This document shows, piece by piece, positions 1-9,360 of a DNA stretch of 64,000 bases. The stretch comes from Sphingomonas vulcanisoli (GTDB lineage: Bacteria > Pseudomonadota > Alphaproteobacteria > Sphingomonadales > Sphingomonadaceae): NCBI RefSeq assembly GCF_011761305.1, contig NZ_JAAOZC010000001.1:558001-622000 (forward strand). The letters run 5' to 3'. Positions within the stretch are counted from its first letter, which is position 1; every line of letters starts with the position of its first letter. A program made the translations under genes and the position numbers. The notes beneath the pieces are model-generated. The model was given only the letters and a program-made list of their open reading frames with translations. It was not told where the DNA came from and ran no database searches.

Positions 1-1
1 C

Positions 2-307
2 GCGCTGGCGGTGCCGCCCAAAAGATCATCCTCAGCGGTCGGGGTCTTCCTCTCGGTAGTGATGATCGTCGCCTATTATAAAGTGAACGAATATATGGAG
101 GCGCTCGGCGGGCGCGGCGGGGTCAGCCCCTTCTTCGCCTTGTGGGTGCCGTTCGCGCTGTTCGGCGCCTTGATCTGGTGGATGTACCGCACCCTGGCGC
201 ACAAGCCCGGCGGCCAGCCGATCGGCGCGCTCGAACGGCAGGCGAGCAAGATCGGCGGCGTCTTCCGCCGCTGGATGAAGAAGCGCAATCTGGGGGCGTC
301 GGCATGA
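2..307 (+). CDS. lptF: LPS export permease LptF, C-terminal part (5' end outside window)
   Basis: This is the last 101 codons of an open frame that enters from the left edge. It contains the PPKRSSS motif followed by two hydrophobic segments, which is typical of the C-terminus of LptF/YjgP permeases. LptF pairs with LptG as the transmembrane part of the LptB2FG ABC transporter that extracts lipopolysaccharide, or an equivalent glycolipid, from the inner membrane. The next gene is LptG and overlaps by ATGA, which supports the assignment. The start and the periplasmic jellyroll domain are not visible. Confidence 0.9.
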   Translation, partial: ALAVPPKRSSSAVGVFLSVVMIVAYYKVNEYMEALGGRGGVSPFFALWVPFALFGALIWWMYRTLAHKPGGQPIGALERQASKIGGVFRRWMKKRNLGASA

Positions 308-1404
308 GGCCAAGCCTGAACTTCTTCGCCTCGCGCACCGTCAGCTGGTATATGGCGCGTACCTTCATCAGCCGCACCTTCGCGGTGCTGGCGGGGTTGG
401 TGGTGATCCTGATGTCGCTCGATCTGCTCGGGGAGAGCGGTGACATTCTGGCGCAGCCCGGCAACGGCCAGGCGGCGATCTGGCATTATGTCTCGCTCCG
501 GCTGCCGCAGATCATTCAGCGCTTCGTGCCTTTCGCCGCCTTGCTCGGCACTTTGGTGACGCTGGTGCGGATGAACCAGAACAGCGAGATCATCTCGATG
601 AAGGCGGCGGGAATTTCGGCGCACCAGATCCTGGCCCCCTTGGTCGTCGCCAGCCTGGGCATCGCGGTTCTGAACTTCTGGTTCAACGATCATGTCGTCA
701 CGCGCGCCACCGCCGCGCTCAGCGCCTGGCAGGATGTGCAATATGGTCCGATTCCGGCCGAAAAGAGCCTGGTCAGCAATATCTGGGTGCGCTTCGGCGA
801 CGATCTCATCCATGTCGATGAGGTGACGGGCAAGGGCCGAGCGGCGGTGCTGCACAATGTCGCTTATTATGACCGCGAGAAGGATCGGCTGGTCGCCATC
901 GCCAACGCCGCGACCGGCGTGCCCGCAGGCGATCGCTGGAAGCTGATCAACGTCAAACGCTTCGACGTTGCGACCGGTAACACCACGCAGCTCGACGCCG
1001 TGCTGATCGCGCAGGGGCTCGATCCCAGCCGCTTCACGCTGGCCAACGTCAACGGCGACAATCTCTCGTTCGGCGCGCTGGCGCATACGATCGAGCAGCT
1101 CCAGGCGGCGGGGCGGCCGACCACCGCGCTCCGCACGCAACTCTGGCACAAGATTTCCGGGCCCCTGTCGATCATCCTGATGCCGTTGCTGGCGGGGATT
1201 GCAGGCTTCGGTCTGGCGCGATCAGGGCGGCTGTTCATCCGCGTCATCGTCGGCATGGCACTGGGCTTCACCTATTTCGTGGCCGATAATTTCGCGCTGG
1301 CGATGGGCAATATCGGCGCCTACCCGCCCTTGCTCGCCGCCTGGGCACCGATGCTGCTGTTCCTGCTGATCGGCGAGGCGGTGCTCGTCCGCACCGAGGA
1401 GTGA
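304..1404 (+). CDS. lptG: LPS export ABC transporter permease LptG
   Basis: The 366-residue product has an N-terminal amphipathic helix and membrane segment, a large periplasmic domain (roughly residues 95-255) and C-terminal membrane helices, the usual LptG layout. The motif RMNQNSEIISMKAAG (about residue 80) is the conserved coupling-helix region that contacts the LptB ATPase. The ATG at 304 overlaps the lptF stop as ATGA. An in-frame start at 142 would lie inside lptF and is rejected. Its job is to move LPS, or in sphingomonads possibly another glycolipid, to the periplasmic Lpt bridge. Confidence 0.93.
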   Translation: MRPSLNFFASRTVSWYMARTFISRTFAVLAGLVVILMSLDLLGESGDILAQPGNGQAAIWHYVSLRLPQIIQRFVPFAALLGTLVTLVRMNQNSEIISMKAAGISAHQILAPLVVASLGIAVLNFWFNDHVVTRATAALSAWQDVQYGPIPAEKSLVSNIWVRFGDDLIHVDEVTGKGRAAVLHNVAYYDREKDRLVAIANAATGVPAGDRWKLINVKRFDVATGNTTQLDAVLIAQGLDPSRFTLANVNGDNLSFGALAHTIEQLQAAGRPTTALRTQLWHKISGPLSIILMPLLAGIAGFGLARSGRLFIRVIVGMALGFTYFVADNFALAMGNIGAYPPLLAAWAPMLLFLLIGEAVLVRTEE

Positions 1405-2918
1405 GTGAAGCGGCGGACGCCGCGAGACGCAAGGCGGCCAAGGGCGCGTCTTCGGTAGCCCTGTCCAGGCTCGGCAATGTCATCGAGGTGGTGAGCCAAC
1501 CAGCCTACACCTGGATGTTCGGGCTGGCGACGTATGGCCTCTACCAAGTGCTGTGGAGCCTGGTGAACATCGCCGAGAATATCTTCGATCTCGGTGTCAC
1601 CAGCGGCCTGCAGCGCATCCTGCCGCGGCAGGAGACGATCGAGGACAAGGCACGGGCGGTCCGCGCTGCGCTGTTGCTGGGATTGCTGCCGAACGTAGCG
1701 GTGGCGGCGATCGCCTTCCTTGCGGCACCGTCGATCGCCGCGCATCTCAATGTCGCCGCGCAGGATCAGGGGCGGCTGGTGACGGCGGTGCGCGTCTTCG
1801 TGTTCGCTTTGCCTCTGTGGGCGGTGATCGAGGTTTCGACCTCGGCGGTGCGCGCCTCCCATGCGTTCGGGCCAGAGGTGCGGCTGCGGCTGATGTGGGA
1901 GCAGGTCGCGCGCCTGATTGCGGCGGCGGTGATGTGGGCCGCAGGTGTCCACACGCTCGGCTTGCTGATCGCCCACTTGGTTTCGCTGAGCATCACCGCC
2001 GCGGCCGCGTTGCGCCTGCTCAATCGCTACGTACCGTTGCGCGACATCATCGCCGTCCGCGCTGGCAAGGCGATGACGCGGGATATGCTGCTGTCCGGTC
2101 TGTCGGTGCTGCCCGCGAATATCCTCGGCCGCGTGTTCAGCGATGTCGCAACCGTGGCGGCGAACCTGCTCGCGCCGGGCGCGGCGGGGGCCAAGGCGTC
2201 GGCGATCTATGCCATCGCGCGCAAGGTGGCGAGCATCCCGCAGATCGTCCGCCAGACCTTCGGCTACGTGCTCGGCCCGATCGCCGCGGCGCAAAAGCGC
2301 GGCGACAAGGCGACGATCCAGGCGCTCTACGATTTCTCGGTCCGGCTCTCGCTGCTGCTCGCCGTTCCGACCTGCGCCGCGCTGATCGCCGCAGGGCCGG
2401 CGCTGCTCGGCCTGTTCAGCAAGGGTGCGGAGGCTGGGTTGCCGATCCTCGCTATCCTGACGATCGCGCGCGGGATCGAGGCGACGGTCGGCCCCGCGCC
2501 ATCGATCCAGCAGGTGATCGGCCGCCGCTTCCTGCCTTTGCTCAACAGCCTGATCGCGGTGATGGCGGCGGCGGGGGTGCTGCTGCTGTTCGTCCGTGTC
2601 GCACCCGGCATCGCCATCGCGCTGGGTGTGGCGACGGGGCAGGTGGTCGTGGTGGTGCTCTCGATCGGTCAGCTGGCGCGGGAGGAGGGACTCCACGCCT
2701 TCCGCTGGCCGTTCCCGATTACCTTCGGCGTGGCCATTGCGGCGAGCGCGCTGCTGATCGCGGTCGGCTTCCTGACGCGCGGCGCACCCTATTGGGTGCA
2801 GGGCGTTGCGGTGCTGATCGCCTGGGCCGCCGCGCTCTGGACAACGATCCGCCTCGGCCTGCCGCGCGAGGATAAATTGGCGCTGGGCAAGCTGGGGCGG
2901 ACGTTGCGCTTCGTTTGA
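1401..2918 (+). CDS. Oligosaccharide flippase / polysaccharide biosynthesis membrane protein (Wzx-like)
   Basis: A 505-residue polytopic protein with about 12-14 hydrophobic segments and few charged stretches, resembling MOP-superfamily lipopolysaccharide biosynthesis proteins that flip lipid-linked sugars across the inner membrane. The GTG start at 1401 overlaps the lptG stop, so it is probably co-transcribed with lptFG. The context suggests a role in moving a glycolipid or polysaccharide precursor. The substrate cannot be inferred. A palindromic repeat follows the stop and may act in termination. Confidence 0.8.
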   Translation: MSEAADAARRKAAKGASSVALSRLGNVIEVVSQPAYTWMFGLATYGLYQVLWSLVNIAENIFDLGVTSGLQRILPRQETIEDKARAVRAALLLGLLPNVAVAAIAFLAAPSIAAHLNVAAQDQGRLVTAVRVFVFALPLWAVIEVSTSAVRASHAFGPEVRLRLMWEQVARLIAAAVMWAAGVHTLGLLIAHLVSLSITAAAALRLLNRYVPLRDIIAVRAGKAMTRDMLLSGLSVLPANILGRVFSDVATVAANLLAPGAAGAKASAIYAIARKVASIPQIVRQTFGYVLGPIAAAQKRGDKATIQALYDFSVRLSLLLAVPTCAALIAAGPALLGLFSKGAEAGLPILAILTIARGIEATVGPAPSIQQVIGRRFLPLLNSLIAVMAAAGVLLLFVRVAPGIAIALGVATGQVVVVVLSIGQLAREEGLHAFRWPFPITFGVAIAASALLIAVGFLTRGAPYWVQGVAVLIAWAAALWTTIRLGLPREDKLALGKLGRTLRFV

Positions 2919-2943
2919 ACTTGCTCGGCTGACTCCAGCCCAC

Positions 2944-3025
2944 CCGCTTGCCCTGAGCTTGTCGAAGGGCCGTCCTTCCTTACGCGGAAGAAGGACGGTG
3001 CTTCGACAAGCTCAGCACGAGCGGG
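2944..3025. repeat. Palindromic intergenic repeat, family A (copy 1)
   Basis: Two inverted arms of the form CCCTGAGCTTGTCGAAGG and CTTCGACAAGCTCAG flank a second complementary pair (CGTCCTTC / GAAGGACG), giving a long potential hairpin between the flippase gene and the convergent TonB receptor gene. The same core occurs at 15901-15985, 57875-57960 and, diverged, at 39233-39308. Such REP-like elements are common in Sphingomonas genomes. This one could terminate transcription from both sides. Confidence 0.85.
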
Positions 3026-3039
3026 TCGGTTAATTGAGC

Positions 3040-5679
3040 CTAGAACTTCCAGCCGAGCGTACCGCCCCAGGTTCGCGGCTCGCCGAGGAAGGCGCCGAAT
3101 AGTTGGGTCGAACTCGAGCCAAACCGGCTCACCGCAGTCGCGGTGCCGGGCAGGCCGCCCGATCCGCCGCCCTGCAACGGCTCGCTGAACCCGACCTGCA
3201 GGTAATTTGTGTTGAACAGATTCTGCGCCCAGAATTCCAGCGACCAGCGCCGCCCTTCCAGCCCGATCCGCGCGTTCACCGTCGCGAAGGCCGCCTGTTC
3301 CTTTTCAACGAGGAGATCGGAGCCGGTGTTGAAGCGGCTCTGCCAACGGACGTCGGCGTAGAACAGGGCGCGCAGATCGTCGCTGACTGCGGGGTTCCAG
3401 CGTACCGATCCGGTGGCGGTATAAGCTGGCGCGTTAGAGAGATGCGAGCCGGGCAAGCGGAAGAGCACGACGGAGAGCGAGTTGTTGCCGGTCAGCGCAT
3501 CGGGCGATCCGACGATATCGCCCCGGTAGCGCGTATCGGCATAGGTGAAGCCCGCGGTGAGGGTCACGTCGCCGACGGGACGCAGCGCAGCCTCCAGCTC
3601 GACGCCCTTCGAGACGACGCCGCTCTTGAGCGAGGAACAGGCGCTGTTGTTGCCGATGTTATCGCTATCGGTCGCGCCGAGCCCGGTGGTGCAGCCCTCG
3701 ACGTTCGAGACGATGAAGTTGGTGCCCGTGTAGCTGTTGAGCTGGAAGTTGCGAAAGACCTGGTGGAACAGGGCGATATCGAGATCGAAGGCGCGGCGGT
3801 GGAGCTTGGCGCCGAGCTCGAAAGCATCGACTGTCTCGGGCTTGAAGTGCAGCGAATCGGTCGGAAGCTGGGTGAGCGCACCGCTATTGAATAGGGCGGC
3901 ACGATCGAGATTGAAGCCGCCCGCCTTATAGCCACGCGACCAGCTCGCGTACGTTTCGACGTCCTGCGTCACGCGATACGAAAGCGCGGCGGTGCCCGAT
4001 CCATTGTTCTCGACATGCGTGTCGCGGAAATTGCCGCTGACGCTGTTGATGTTGCACGGATAGCCCGCCAGCGGCGCGAGGATGCTATTGGCCAGCGTCG
4101 TCGCGGCGGCGGTGCCGAGCGCGCGTAGCCGGGCGATGTCGGCGACATAGATGCCGCAGCTGCTGGAGGAGGCGAGATCGGCGTTCAGGCTCTTGCGGTC
4201 CCGCGTCCAGCGTGCACCCAAAGTCAACGAAAGGCGATCGGTCAGGTGAACGATATCGTGCGTGAACAGCGCGACATTGGTATCGTGCTGGCGGAAACGA
4301 TCGAGTTCGCCGGTGCCGGTGATCGGCACATTCTGCACCGCCGCCGCCACGGTTGGGCCGCCGAACGCATTGGCGAAGCCGTTGAGGTTGGCGAAGCCGT
4401 AGGTGGGGAAGGCGGCGAAGTTGCCGCCGAGCGCACCGATCCGCGCCGAGGCGAAGCGATCGTAATCGGCGCCGTAGCGCATGTTGTCCTGTAAGGTCAG
4501 ATGCTCATCGCCGACATAGCCGCCGACCAGCCAATCCAAGCGATCGCGCAACGCCTTGCCGCGCAGCCGCACTTCCTGGCTGAAATTGCGGAAGCGGATG
4601 AAGCCGCTGCCGTCGCTCGCCCGCTCGATCAGATCGAGGCTGGAGAAATCGGCGTCCTGGCCCTTGATGAAGCGGTTGCCGCGCCAGGCGGTGATCGCGC
4701 TCAGCGTGATGCCGCCGAAGCTCTTCTCCACGTCCAGCGAAAGGCCGCCGTCGTGCACGTCCTGACGGAAGCTCTGGCCGGGGCTCAGCGCCACCTTGCG
4801 GGCATAGGGATTGGCGTCGAGCACCTGCCCGCCCTGCGCGCGGATCAGCGCGGCGATGGAAGACGGCGCGCCGATGATCGATCCGCCTGCCACGCCCGGC
4901 GTGCTGCTCTTGAGATCCTGCGTCGGCAGATAGACGCCCGCGCAGCATTCCTCCTTCCGGCGCTGGATATCGCCGATGAGGGTCGCCGAAAGCGTGTCGT
5001 CCGGCTTCCAAAGCAGTTTGCCGCGCACCAGCCAGCGATCGCGATTGTTGATGTGGCGGCCGGAGGTGACGTCCTCCATGAAGCCGCGCCGCTTCGAATA
5101 CACCCCGTCGATCCGGAAGGCGAGGTTCGGCGCGATCGGCCCCGTGAGCCCGGCGTCGATCCGCTTCGCCGCATAATTGCCGAGGGTCAGATCGGCATAG
5201 CCGCCGGTGGTGAAACGGGGCGCGGGCGTGGTGATGCTGATCAGCCCGGCCGAGGCATTGCGTCCGAACAAAGTGCCCTGCGGCCCGCGCAGCACCTCGA
5301 TCTGATCGACCGCGCCGAGCTCGGTCAGCGCCACCGCGGCGCGGGCGCGATAGACGCCGTCGACATAGGTCGCGACCGAGCTTTCCAGCCCGGCATTGTC
5401 CCCCACGGTGCCGATACCGCGAATGCGCGCGCCGCCTCCGCCCGCCTCGTTCGAGGAAGAGGAGACAAGCAGCGAGGGGACGAGCTGGCTGAGCTGGCGG
5501 ATGTCGCTGGCGCCACTGTCGTGAAGGTCGGCGGCATCTTTCGCGGTGATCGCCAGCGGCACCTGGTCGATCGGCGTGGCGCGCTTGGTCGCGGTGACGA
5601 CAATCGCGTGGGAATCGCTGTCGGTGGAAGCAGGCGCGAGGGCGGCAACCGCCAGACCCACGAGGGTAACGCCGATCAT
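3040..5679 (-). CDS. TonB-dependent outer-membrane receptor
   Basis: The 879-residue protein starts with a short hydrophobic signal peptide (about residues 1-20), then a TonB-box-like IVVTATK near residue 26, a plug domain (about 35-160, with DQIEVLRGPQGTLFGRNA) and a long beta-barrel ending in aromatic Phe (LGWKF), all hallmarks of the family. It would import a scarce ligand across the outer membrane using TonB energy. The ATG at 5679 is preceded by AAGGGG at 6 bases. No adjacent catabolic or iron gene identifies the ligand. It is divergent from the fpr gene. Confidence 0.93.
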   Translation of the reverse strand: MIGVTLVGLAVAALAPASTDSDSHAIVVTATKRATPIDQVPLAITAKDAADLHDSGASDIRQLSQLVPSLLVSSSSNEAGGGGARIRGIGTVGDNAGLESSVATYVDGVYRARAAVALTELGAVDQIEVLRGPQGTLFGRNASAGLISITTPAPRFTTGGYADLTLGNYAAKRIDAGLTGPIAPNLAFRIDGVYSKRRGFMEDVTSGRHINNRDRWLVRGKLLWKPDDTLSATLIGDIQRRKEECCAGVYLPTQDLKSSTPGVAGGSIIGAPSSIAALIRAQGGQVLDANPYARKVALSPGQSFRQDVHDGGLSLDVEKSFGGITLSAITAWRGNRFIKGQDADFSSLDLIERASDGSGFIRFRNFSQEVRLRGKALRDRLDWLVGGYVGDEHLTLQDNMRYGADYDRFASARIGALGGNFAAFPTYGFANLNGFANAFGGPTVAAAVQNVPITGTGELDRFRQHDTNVALFTHDIVHLTDRLSLTLGARWTRDRKSLNADLASSSSCGIYVADIARLRALGTAAATTLANSILAPLAGYPCNINSVSGNFRDTHVENNGSGTAALSYRVTQDVETYASWSRGYKAGGFNLDRAALFNSGALTQLPTDSLHFKPETVDAFELGAKLHRRAFDLDIALFHQVFRNFQLNSYTGTNFIVSNVEGCTTGLGATDSDNIGNNSACSSLKSGVVSKGVELEAALRPVGDVTLTAGFTYADTRYRGDIVGSPDALTGNNSLSVVLFRLPGSHLSNAPAYTATGSVRWNPAVSDDLRALFYADVRWQSRFNTGSDLLVEKEQAAFATVNARIGLEGRRWSLEFWAQNLFNTNYLQVGFSEPLQGGGSGGLPGTATAVSRFGSSSTQLFGAFLGEPRTWGGTLGWKF

Positions 5680-5965
5680 GAAAATCCCCTTGTCTTATAT
5701 TCGTCCCGGCGCGAGGGGCCGAGCCGCCGCGTTCGGGCGGCGCGGCGGCTCCTTTCCACCGCCCCGGCGCGCATGCAAATGTGAATTTGCGAAATTGCGA
5801 ACATCGTTTTTGCAGATTGGGATCCAGTTTATTGACGTCCGCTTTCCTTTCCAACGGTGGTGGATGTTGGGGCCGGCCAAGCAATTCTAGGGCAGCGTCG
5901 GTTGCGATGGCCAACATGCCTGTCTAGAGCCGGGCGCTTCCGAGTATCGCTAACGAGAATCCTGC
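5680..5965. promoter_or_regulatory. Divergent regulatory region between TonB receptor and ferredoxin reductase
   Basis: This 286-bp gap separates two divergent genes. It contains an 8-bp direct repeat TTGCGAAA/TTGCGAAC at 5787-5802, set between TGCAAA (5775-5780) and TTTGCA (5829-5834 area), so the stretch looks like an operator. I cannot assign the regulator or a confident -35/-10 pair. Confidence 0.4.
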
Positions 5966-6781
5966 ATGTCCGCGCACGCCACCATCGCTCCGCTCGAGCC
6001 GACCGCCAGCCTGTCGGTGGAAAAAGTGCTGAGCGTGACGCACTGGAACGAGCATCTGTTCAGCTTCCGCATCGCGCGACCGGCGAGCTTCCGTTTCCGC
6101 TCGGGCGAGTTCGTGATGATTGGGCTGATGGGCGACAACGGCAAGCCGTTGCTCCGCGCTTACTCTGTCGCGTCTCCCGCCTGGGACGAGGAATTGGAAT
6201 TCCTGTCGATCAAGGTGCCCGATGGCCCGCTGACTTCCAAGCTGCAGCAGATCAAGGTCGGCGACGAAATCTATCTCGGCCGCAAGCCGACCGGCACCTT
6301 GGTGGCCGATGCGCTGCTGCCGGGCCGCCGCTTGTTCCTGCTCGGCACGGGCACGGGTCTGGCGCCCTGGATGAGCCTGATCCGCGATCCCGATATCTAC
6401 AGCCTGTTCGAAGAAGTGATCGTCGTGCATTCGGTGCGCCGGGTCAGCGATCTCGCCTATCGCGAGGTGCTCGAAAGCCTGCTCGCCGACGATCCATTGG
6501 TGGCCGAGGAGGCTGCTGCCAAGCTCACCTATGTGCCGACCGTGACGCGCGAGGATTTCCACACCACGGTGCGGATCGAAGGGCTGATCGAAAGCGGCAA
6601 ATTGTTCGAAGGCGGCAGCGCCACGCCGCCGCATTTCGATCCCGATCATGATCGGGTGATGCTCTGCGGCAGCATGGCGATGATCAAGGAAACCGCCGAG
6701 ATGCTGGAAGCGCGCGGCTTCACCGAAGGATCGAACGCCAAGCCCGGCGAATATGTGATCGAGCGAGCGTTCGTGGGGTGA
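5966..6781 (+). CDS. fpr: Ferredoxin--NADP+ reductase
   Basis: The 271-residue protein has the bacterial-type FNR layout: an N-terminal FAD-binding barrel with RAYSVAS (about residues 64-70, flavin binding) and a NADP-binding half with GTGTGLAPW (about 128-136) and LCGSMAMI near the C-terminus. It passes electrons between NADPH and ferredoxin or flavodoxin, and in proteobacteria often serves oxidative-stress defence. The ATG at 5966 follows an intergenic region shared with the divergent TonB receptor gene. A family B repeat lies just after the stop. Confidence 0.92.
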   Translation: MSAHATIAPLEPTASLSVEKVLSVTHWNEHLFSFRIARPASFRFRSGEFVMIGLMGDNGKPLLRAYSVASPAWDEELEFLSIKVPDGPLTSKLQQIKVGDEIYLGRKPTGTLVADALLPGRRLFLLGTGTGLAPWMSLIRDPDIYSLFEEVIVVHSVRRVSDLAYREVLESLLADDPLVAEEAAAKLTYVPTVTREDFHTTVRIEGLIESGKLFEGGSATPPHFDPDHDRVMLCGSMAMIKETAEMLEARGFTEGSNAKPGEYVIERAFVG

Positions 6782-6788
6782 GTTAAAG

Positions 6789-6897
6789 CCCCTCCCCTTC
6801 AGGGGAGGGGGTGGGGTGGGGGAGTCTTCTAATAAGCGTCAGGATGACTATCTGGCGGCAGTCCCCACCCCAACCCCTCCCCTGAAGGGGAGGGGCT
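6789..6897. repeat. Inverted palindromic repeat pair, family B (copy 1)
   Basis: Two arms each built on CCCCTCCCCTTCAGGGGAG face each other across about 30 bases. Each arm is itself a hairpin, followed or preceded by GGGGTGGG. Copies of this design occur at 9361-9491, 30301-30425, 40300-40430, 49531-49642, 52696-52828 and 56121-56257, with a single arm at 49972-50010. Confidence 0.85.
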
Positions 6898-6971
6898 ATT
6901 TGCCTCCCATCCACAGCTTTCGTCGCAGCGCCGCTTGAAAAGCCCCGGGGCGACGGGCAACGCTATCATCC

Positions 6972-7964
6972 GTGGTATCCCTGCGTTTTCTCCTCGATCG
7001 AACCGCCATCCTGTTCCTCGGCATCGCTGCCGGGGTGGCGATCGGCTATGCGTTCGGCACGGGGAACGAGCAGAAGCAGGCGGTGGTGCTCGCCCCCGAA
7101 GCCGCGCCGATCCAGGCTGCCGGCCCCGCGGTAGCCCCGCCACCGCCGACCGCACCTGCCGCCGCCGACGCCAAGCCCGAGGCGCTCGCTACCCAGCCCA
7201 AGACCGAAGCGCCGATCATCGACGAACAGCCCAGGCCGGCGCTGGTCGAGGGCGTCAAGAACGGACGGGCGATCCGCGTCGGCGTGTTCGGGGACAGCTT
7301 CGGCGATGGCGTCTGGTCGGCACTTTACCGGCTGCTGCCGGCCTCGGCGGGGTTTCAGGTCACCAAGTTCAGCCAGGCCTCGACCGGCTTCACCCGCTAC
7401 CGCAGCCTCAATCTCGAAGAGCATGACAGCGCCCAGATCGCCGATGCGCCGATCGACATCGCGGTGATCTCGTTCGGGGCCAACGATGCGCAGGGCGTGT
7501 GCGACGGCGGGCATTGCGGCGCCTTGATGAGCGCGTACTGGCAGAAGGTTATTTCGGCGCGCGTCGAAAGCTATGTGGCGATGCTGCGGCGGCATGGCGC
7601 GGCGATCTATTGGGTCGGCCTGCCGGTGATGCGCGATACCGGCTTCGACAGCGACGCGCGCGCGATGAACAGCTTTTACAAAGCGCTGATGGATCGGCTG
7701 GGGGTGCCTTTCGTCGACGTCCGCCCGCTGACCACCGCCGGTTCCGGCGGCTATGAGGCTTATTATCAGGACGCCGACGGCAGCCAGAAGCTGCTCCGCG
7801 CCAATGACGGCATCCACATGTCGATGAACGGCTATCTCCACATCTCGCGCGGGCTGGCCGCGCGGATCCGCTCCAGTGTCAGTGAGGCGAAAGTACAGCC
7901 CGCGCCATCTCCTGCTGCGTTCGATAACAGCACTGCGGCCCCGGATCCGGACAACAGCCAATGA
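6972..7964 (+). CDS. Membrane-anchored SGNH hydrolase-fold protein (DUF459-like)
   Basis: The 330-residue product has an N-terminal membrane anchor (about residues 8-28), a Pro/Ala-rich linker (30-90) and an SGNH domain with GDSF (Ser near 109), FGAND (about 168-172) and DGIHMS (Asp279, His282), so the catalytic triad and block III Asn are present. Such periplasmic SGNH proteins transfer or remove O-acetyl groups on glycans alongside an MBOAT protein. It starts with GTG at 6972 without a clear ribosome binding site, and its stop overlaps the next SGNH gene (ATGA). The acceptor glycan is unknown. Confidence 0.82.
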   Translation: MVSLRFLLDRTAILFLGIAAGVAIGYAFGTGNEQKQAVVLAPEAAPIQAAGPAVAPPPPTAPAAADAKPEALATQPKTEAPIIDEQPRPALVEGVKNGRAIRVGVFGDSFGDGVWSALYRLLPASAGFQVTKFSQASTGFTRYRSLNLEEHDSAQIADAPIDIAVISFGANDAQGVCDGGHCGALMSAYWQKVISARVESYVAMLRRHGAAIYWVGLPVMRDTGFDSDARAMNSFYKALMDRLGVPFVDVRPLTTAGSGGYEAYYQDADGSQKLLRANDGIHMSMNGYLHISRGLAARIRSSVSEAKVQPAPSPAAFDNSTAAPDPDNSQ

Positions 7965-9346
7965 TCGTGCTTGCCGCTCTGGCGATGGCCGCGGCCTGCC
8001 CGCAAGGCCTGTGCAACGCCACCGCGCTGCGCCCCTATCTCGCCAAGCTCGCCGCGGCGCGGGGGCGGGACGGGCGGCCGGTCCACATCCTCCAGATCGG
8101 GGACAGCCACACCGCGGGCGATGCGATCAGCGGCGCGTGGCGCGATCTGCTCCAGACGCGGTACGGCAGCGGGGGCAGGGGCGTGCTGCCTCCGGGGCGG
8201 CCTTACGACGGCTATATCACCCATGGCGTGACGGTGACGGCATCTTCCGGCTGGGACGTCGCCGCCGATTTCGGGCGTGCCTCGGCCGATCCCAAGCCGC
8301 TTGGTCTCTCCGCCTACAGCCTCACCGCTTATGCGCCGGGCGCGACGATGGCGCTGGATGCCGAGCCGCAGGAGCGGTTCGATCGCGTCGTCGTCTGCGC
8401 TCTGTCGCGCCCGGGCGCGGGCAGCATCGTGATCCGCGCGGGCGAGAAGATCGAGCGGGTGGCGCTCAATTCGCCCACCGATCGGCCAGAGTGCGAAACG
8501 GTCAAGCTCGGTGCACCGGCACAGCATGTCGATCTCGCCACCGAAGATGGCCCGGTGACGATCACGTCTTGGGCCACCTTCCTCGATAATGGCGGCGTCG
8601 CGCTGTCCAATCTCGGCGTCGTCGGATCGCAATTGATCCATTTCTCGCGCACCGACGATATGGTGCTGGCCGAGGAACTGCGCGCCTATCAGCCCGATCT
8701 GATCGTCATTGCCTTCGGTACGAACGAAGGCTTTTCGCCCCGTTTCGCCGGGTTCGATTATGAAATCCTGCTCCGCAGCCAGATCGCGCGCATGCGGCGG
8801 CTGGCGGGGAATGTGCCGATCCTGCTGTTGGGTGCGCCCGATGCGCTGAGCCGGCGTCCCGATCTCAAGGCCAATGGCGCGGGCGATGCCTCGGCCTGTT
8901 CGGACAATCTCCCGCCGCTGACCCCACCACCCGCGCCGGTCGCGACCGAGGGCACGGGTTTCGCGGCGACGATGGCCAAGATCGGACAGTTCCTGGGCGT
9001 GACGGCGACAGGCGAGGCCAGCAACGCAGGGCCTGCCACCACCGGGCCTTCCTCGGCGACCAGCTATGCACCGATGCCCTCCAACGCGCCGCCGCCGGGC
9101 AAGCTAGCGCTGTTTCCGCCGCCGGCGCTGGATGCGGTGCGCGAGGTGCAGGCGCGCGTGGCGACTTCGCTCCACACGGGCTTTTGGGATTGGCAATATC
9201 GGATGGGCGGGCGCTGCACCGCGCTGCGCTGGGTCCGCGCCGCGCCGCCGCTGATGCGCGGCGATTACGTCCATTACACCAGCGCGGGCGGCCGCGAGAT
9301 CGCGCAACGCCTGCAAGCGGACCTCGACGCCGCGGCAGCGAAGTGA
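7961..9346 (+). CDS. Second SGNH/GDSL hydrolase-fold protein, AlgX/AlgJ-like role proposed
   Basis: This 461-residue protein has a short hydrophobic N-terminus with a probable cleavage site near residue 12, GDSH with nucleophile Ser49, a block III-like FGTNE (252-256) and a C-terminal DYVH that can supply the Asp/His pair. The region between residues 65 and 230 is long and beta-rich, as in carbohydrate-binding insertions. It overlaps the upstream SGNH gene by ATGA and precedes an MBOAT gene, so it is probably a periplasmic O-acetyltransferase or esterase in the same pathway. A low-complexity Pro/Ala/Thr stretch lies at about 310-380. Confidence 0.78.
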   Translation: MIVLAALAMAAACPQGLCNATALRPYLAKLAAARGRDGRPVHILQIGDSHTAGDAISGAWRDLLQTRYGSGGRGVLPPGRPYDGYITHGVTVTASSGWDVAADFGRASADPKPLGLSAYSLTAYAPGATMALDAEPQERFDRVVVCALSRPGAGSIVIRAGEKIERVALNSPTDRPECETVKLGAPAQHVDLATEDGPVTITSWATFLDNGGVALSNLGVVGSQLIHFSRTDDMVLAEELRAYQPDLIVIAFGTNEGFSPRFAGFDYEILLRSQIARMRRLAGNVPILLLGAPDALSRRPDLKANGAGDASACSDNLPPLTPPPAPVATEGTGFAATMAKIGQFLGVTATGEASNAGPATTGPSSATSYAPMPSNAPPPGKLALFPPPALDAVREVQARVATSLHTGFWDWQYRMGGRCTALRWVRAAPPLMRGDYVHYTSAGGREIAQRLQADLDAAAAK

Positions 9347-9360
9347 GGGGGGAACCCTTG

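Noticed and set aside
1320-2696. A 458-codon frame antisense to the flippase
   Set aside because: Its composition (very high Gln, Arg, His, Asp) is typical of a shadow frame; the flippase on the plus strand has a clean membrane pattern.
4501-5784. Long open frame antisense to the TonB receptor
   Set aside because: Same reason: the receptor frame shows plug and barrel motifs, and the antisense product does not resemble a protein family.
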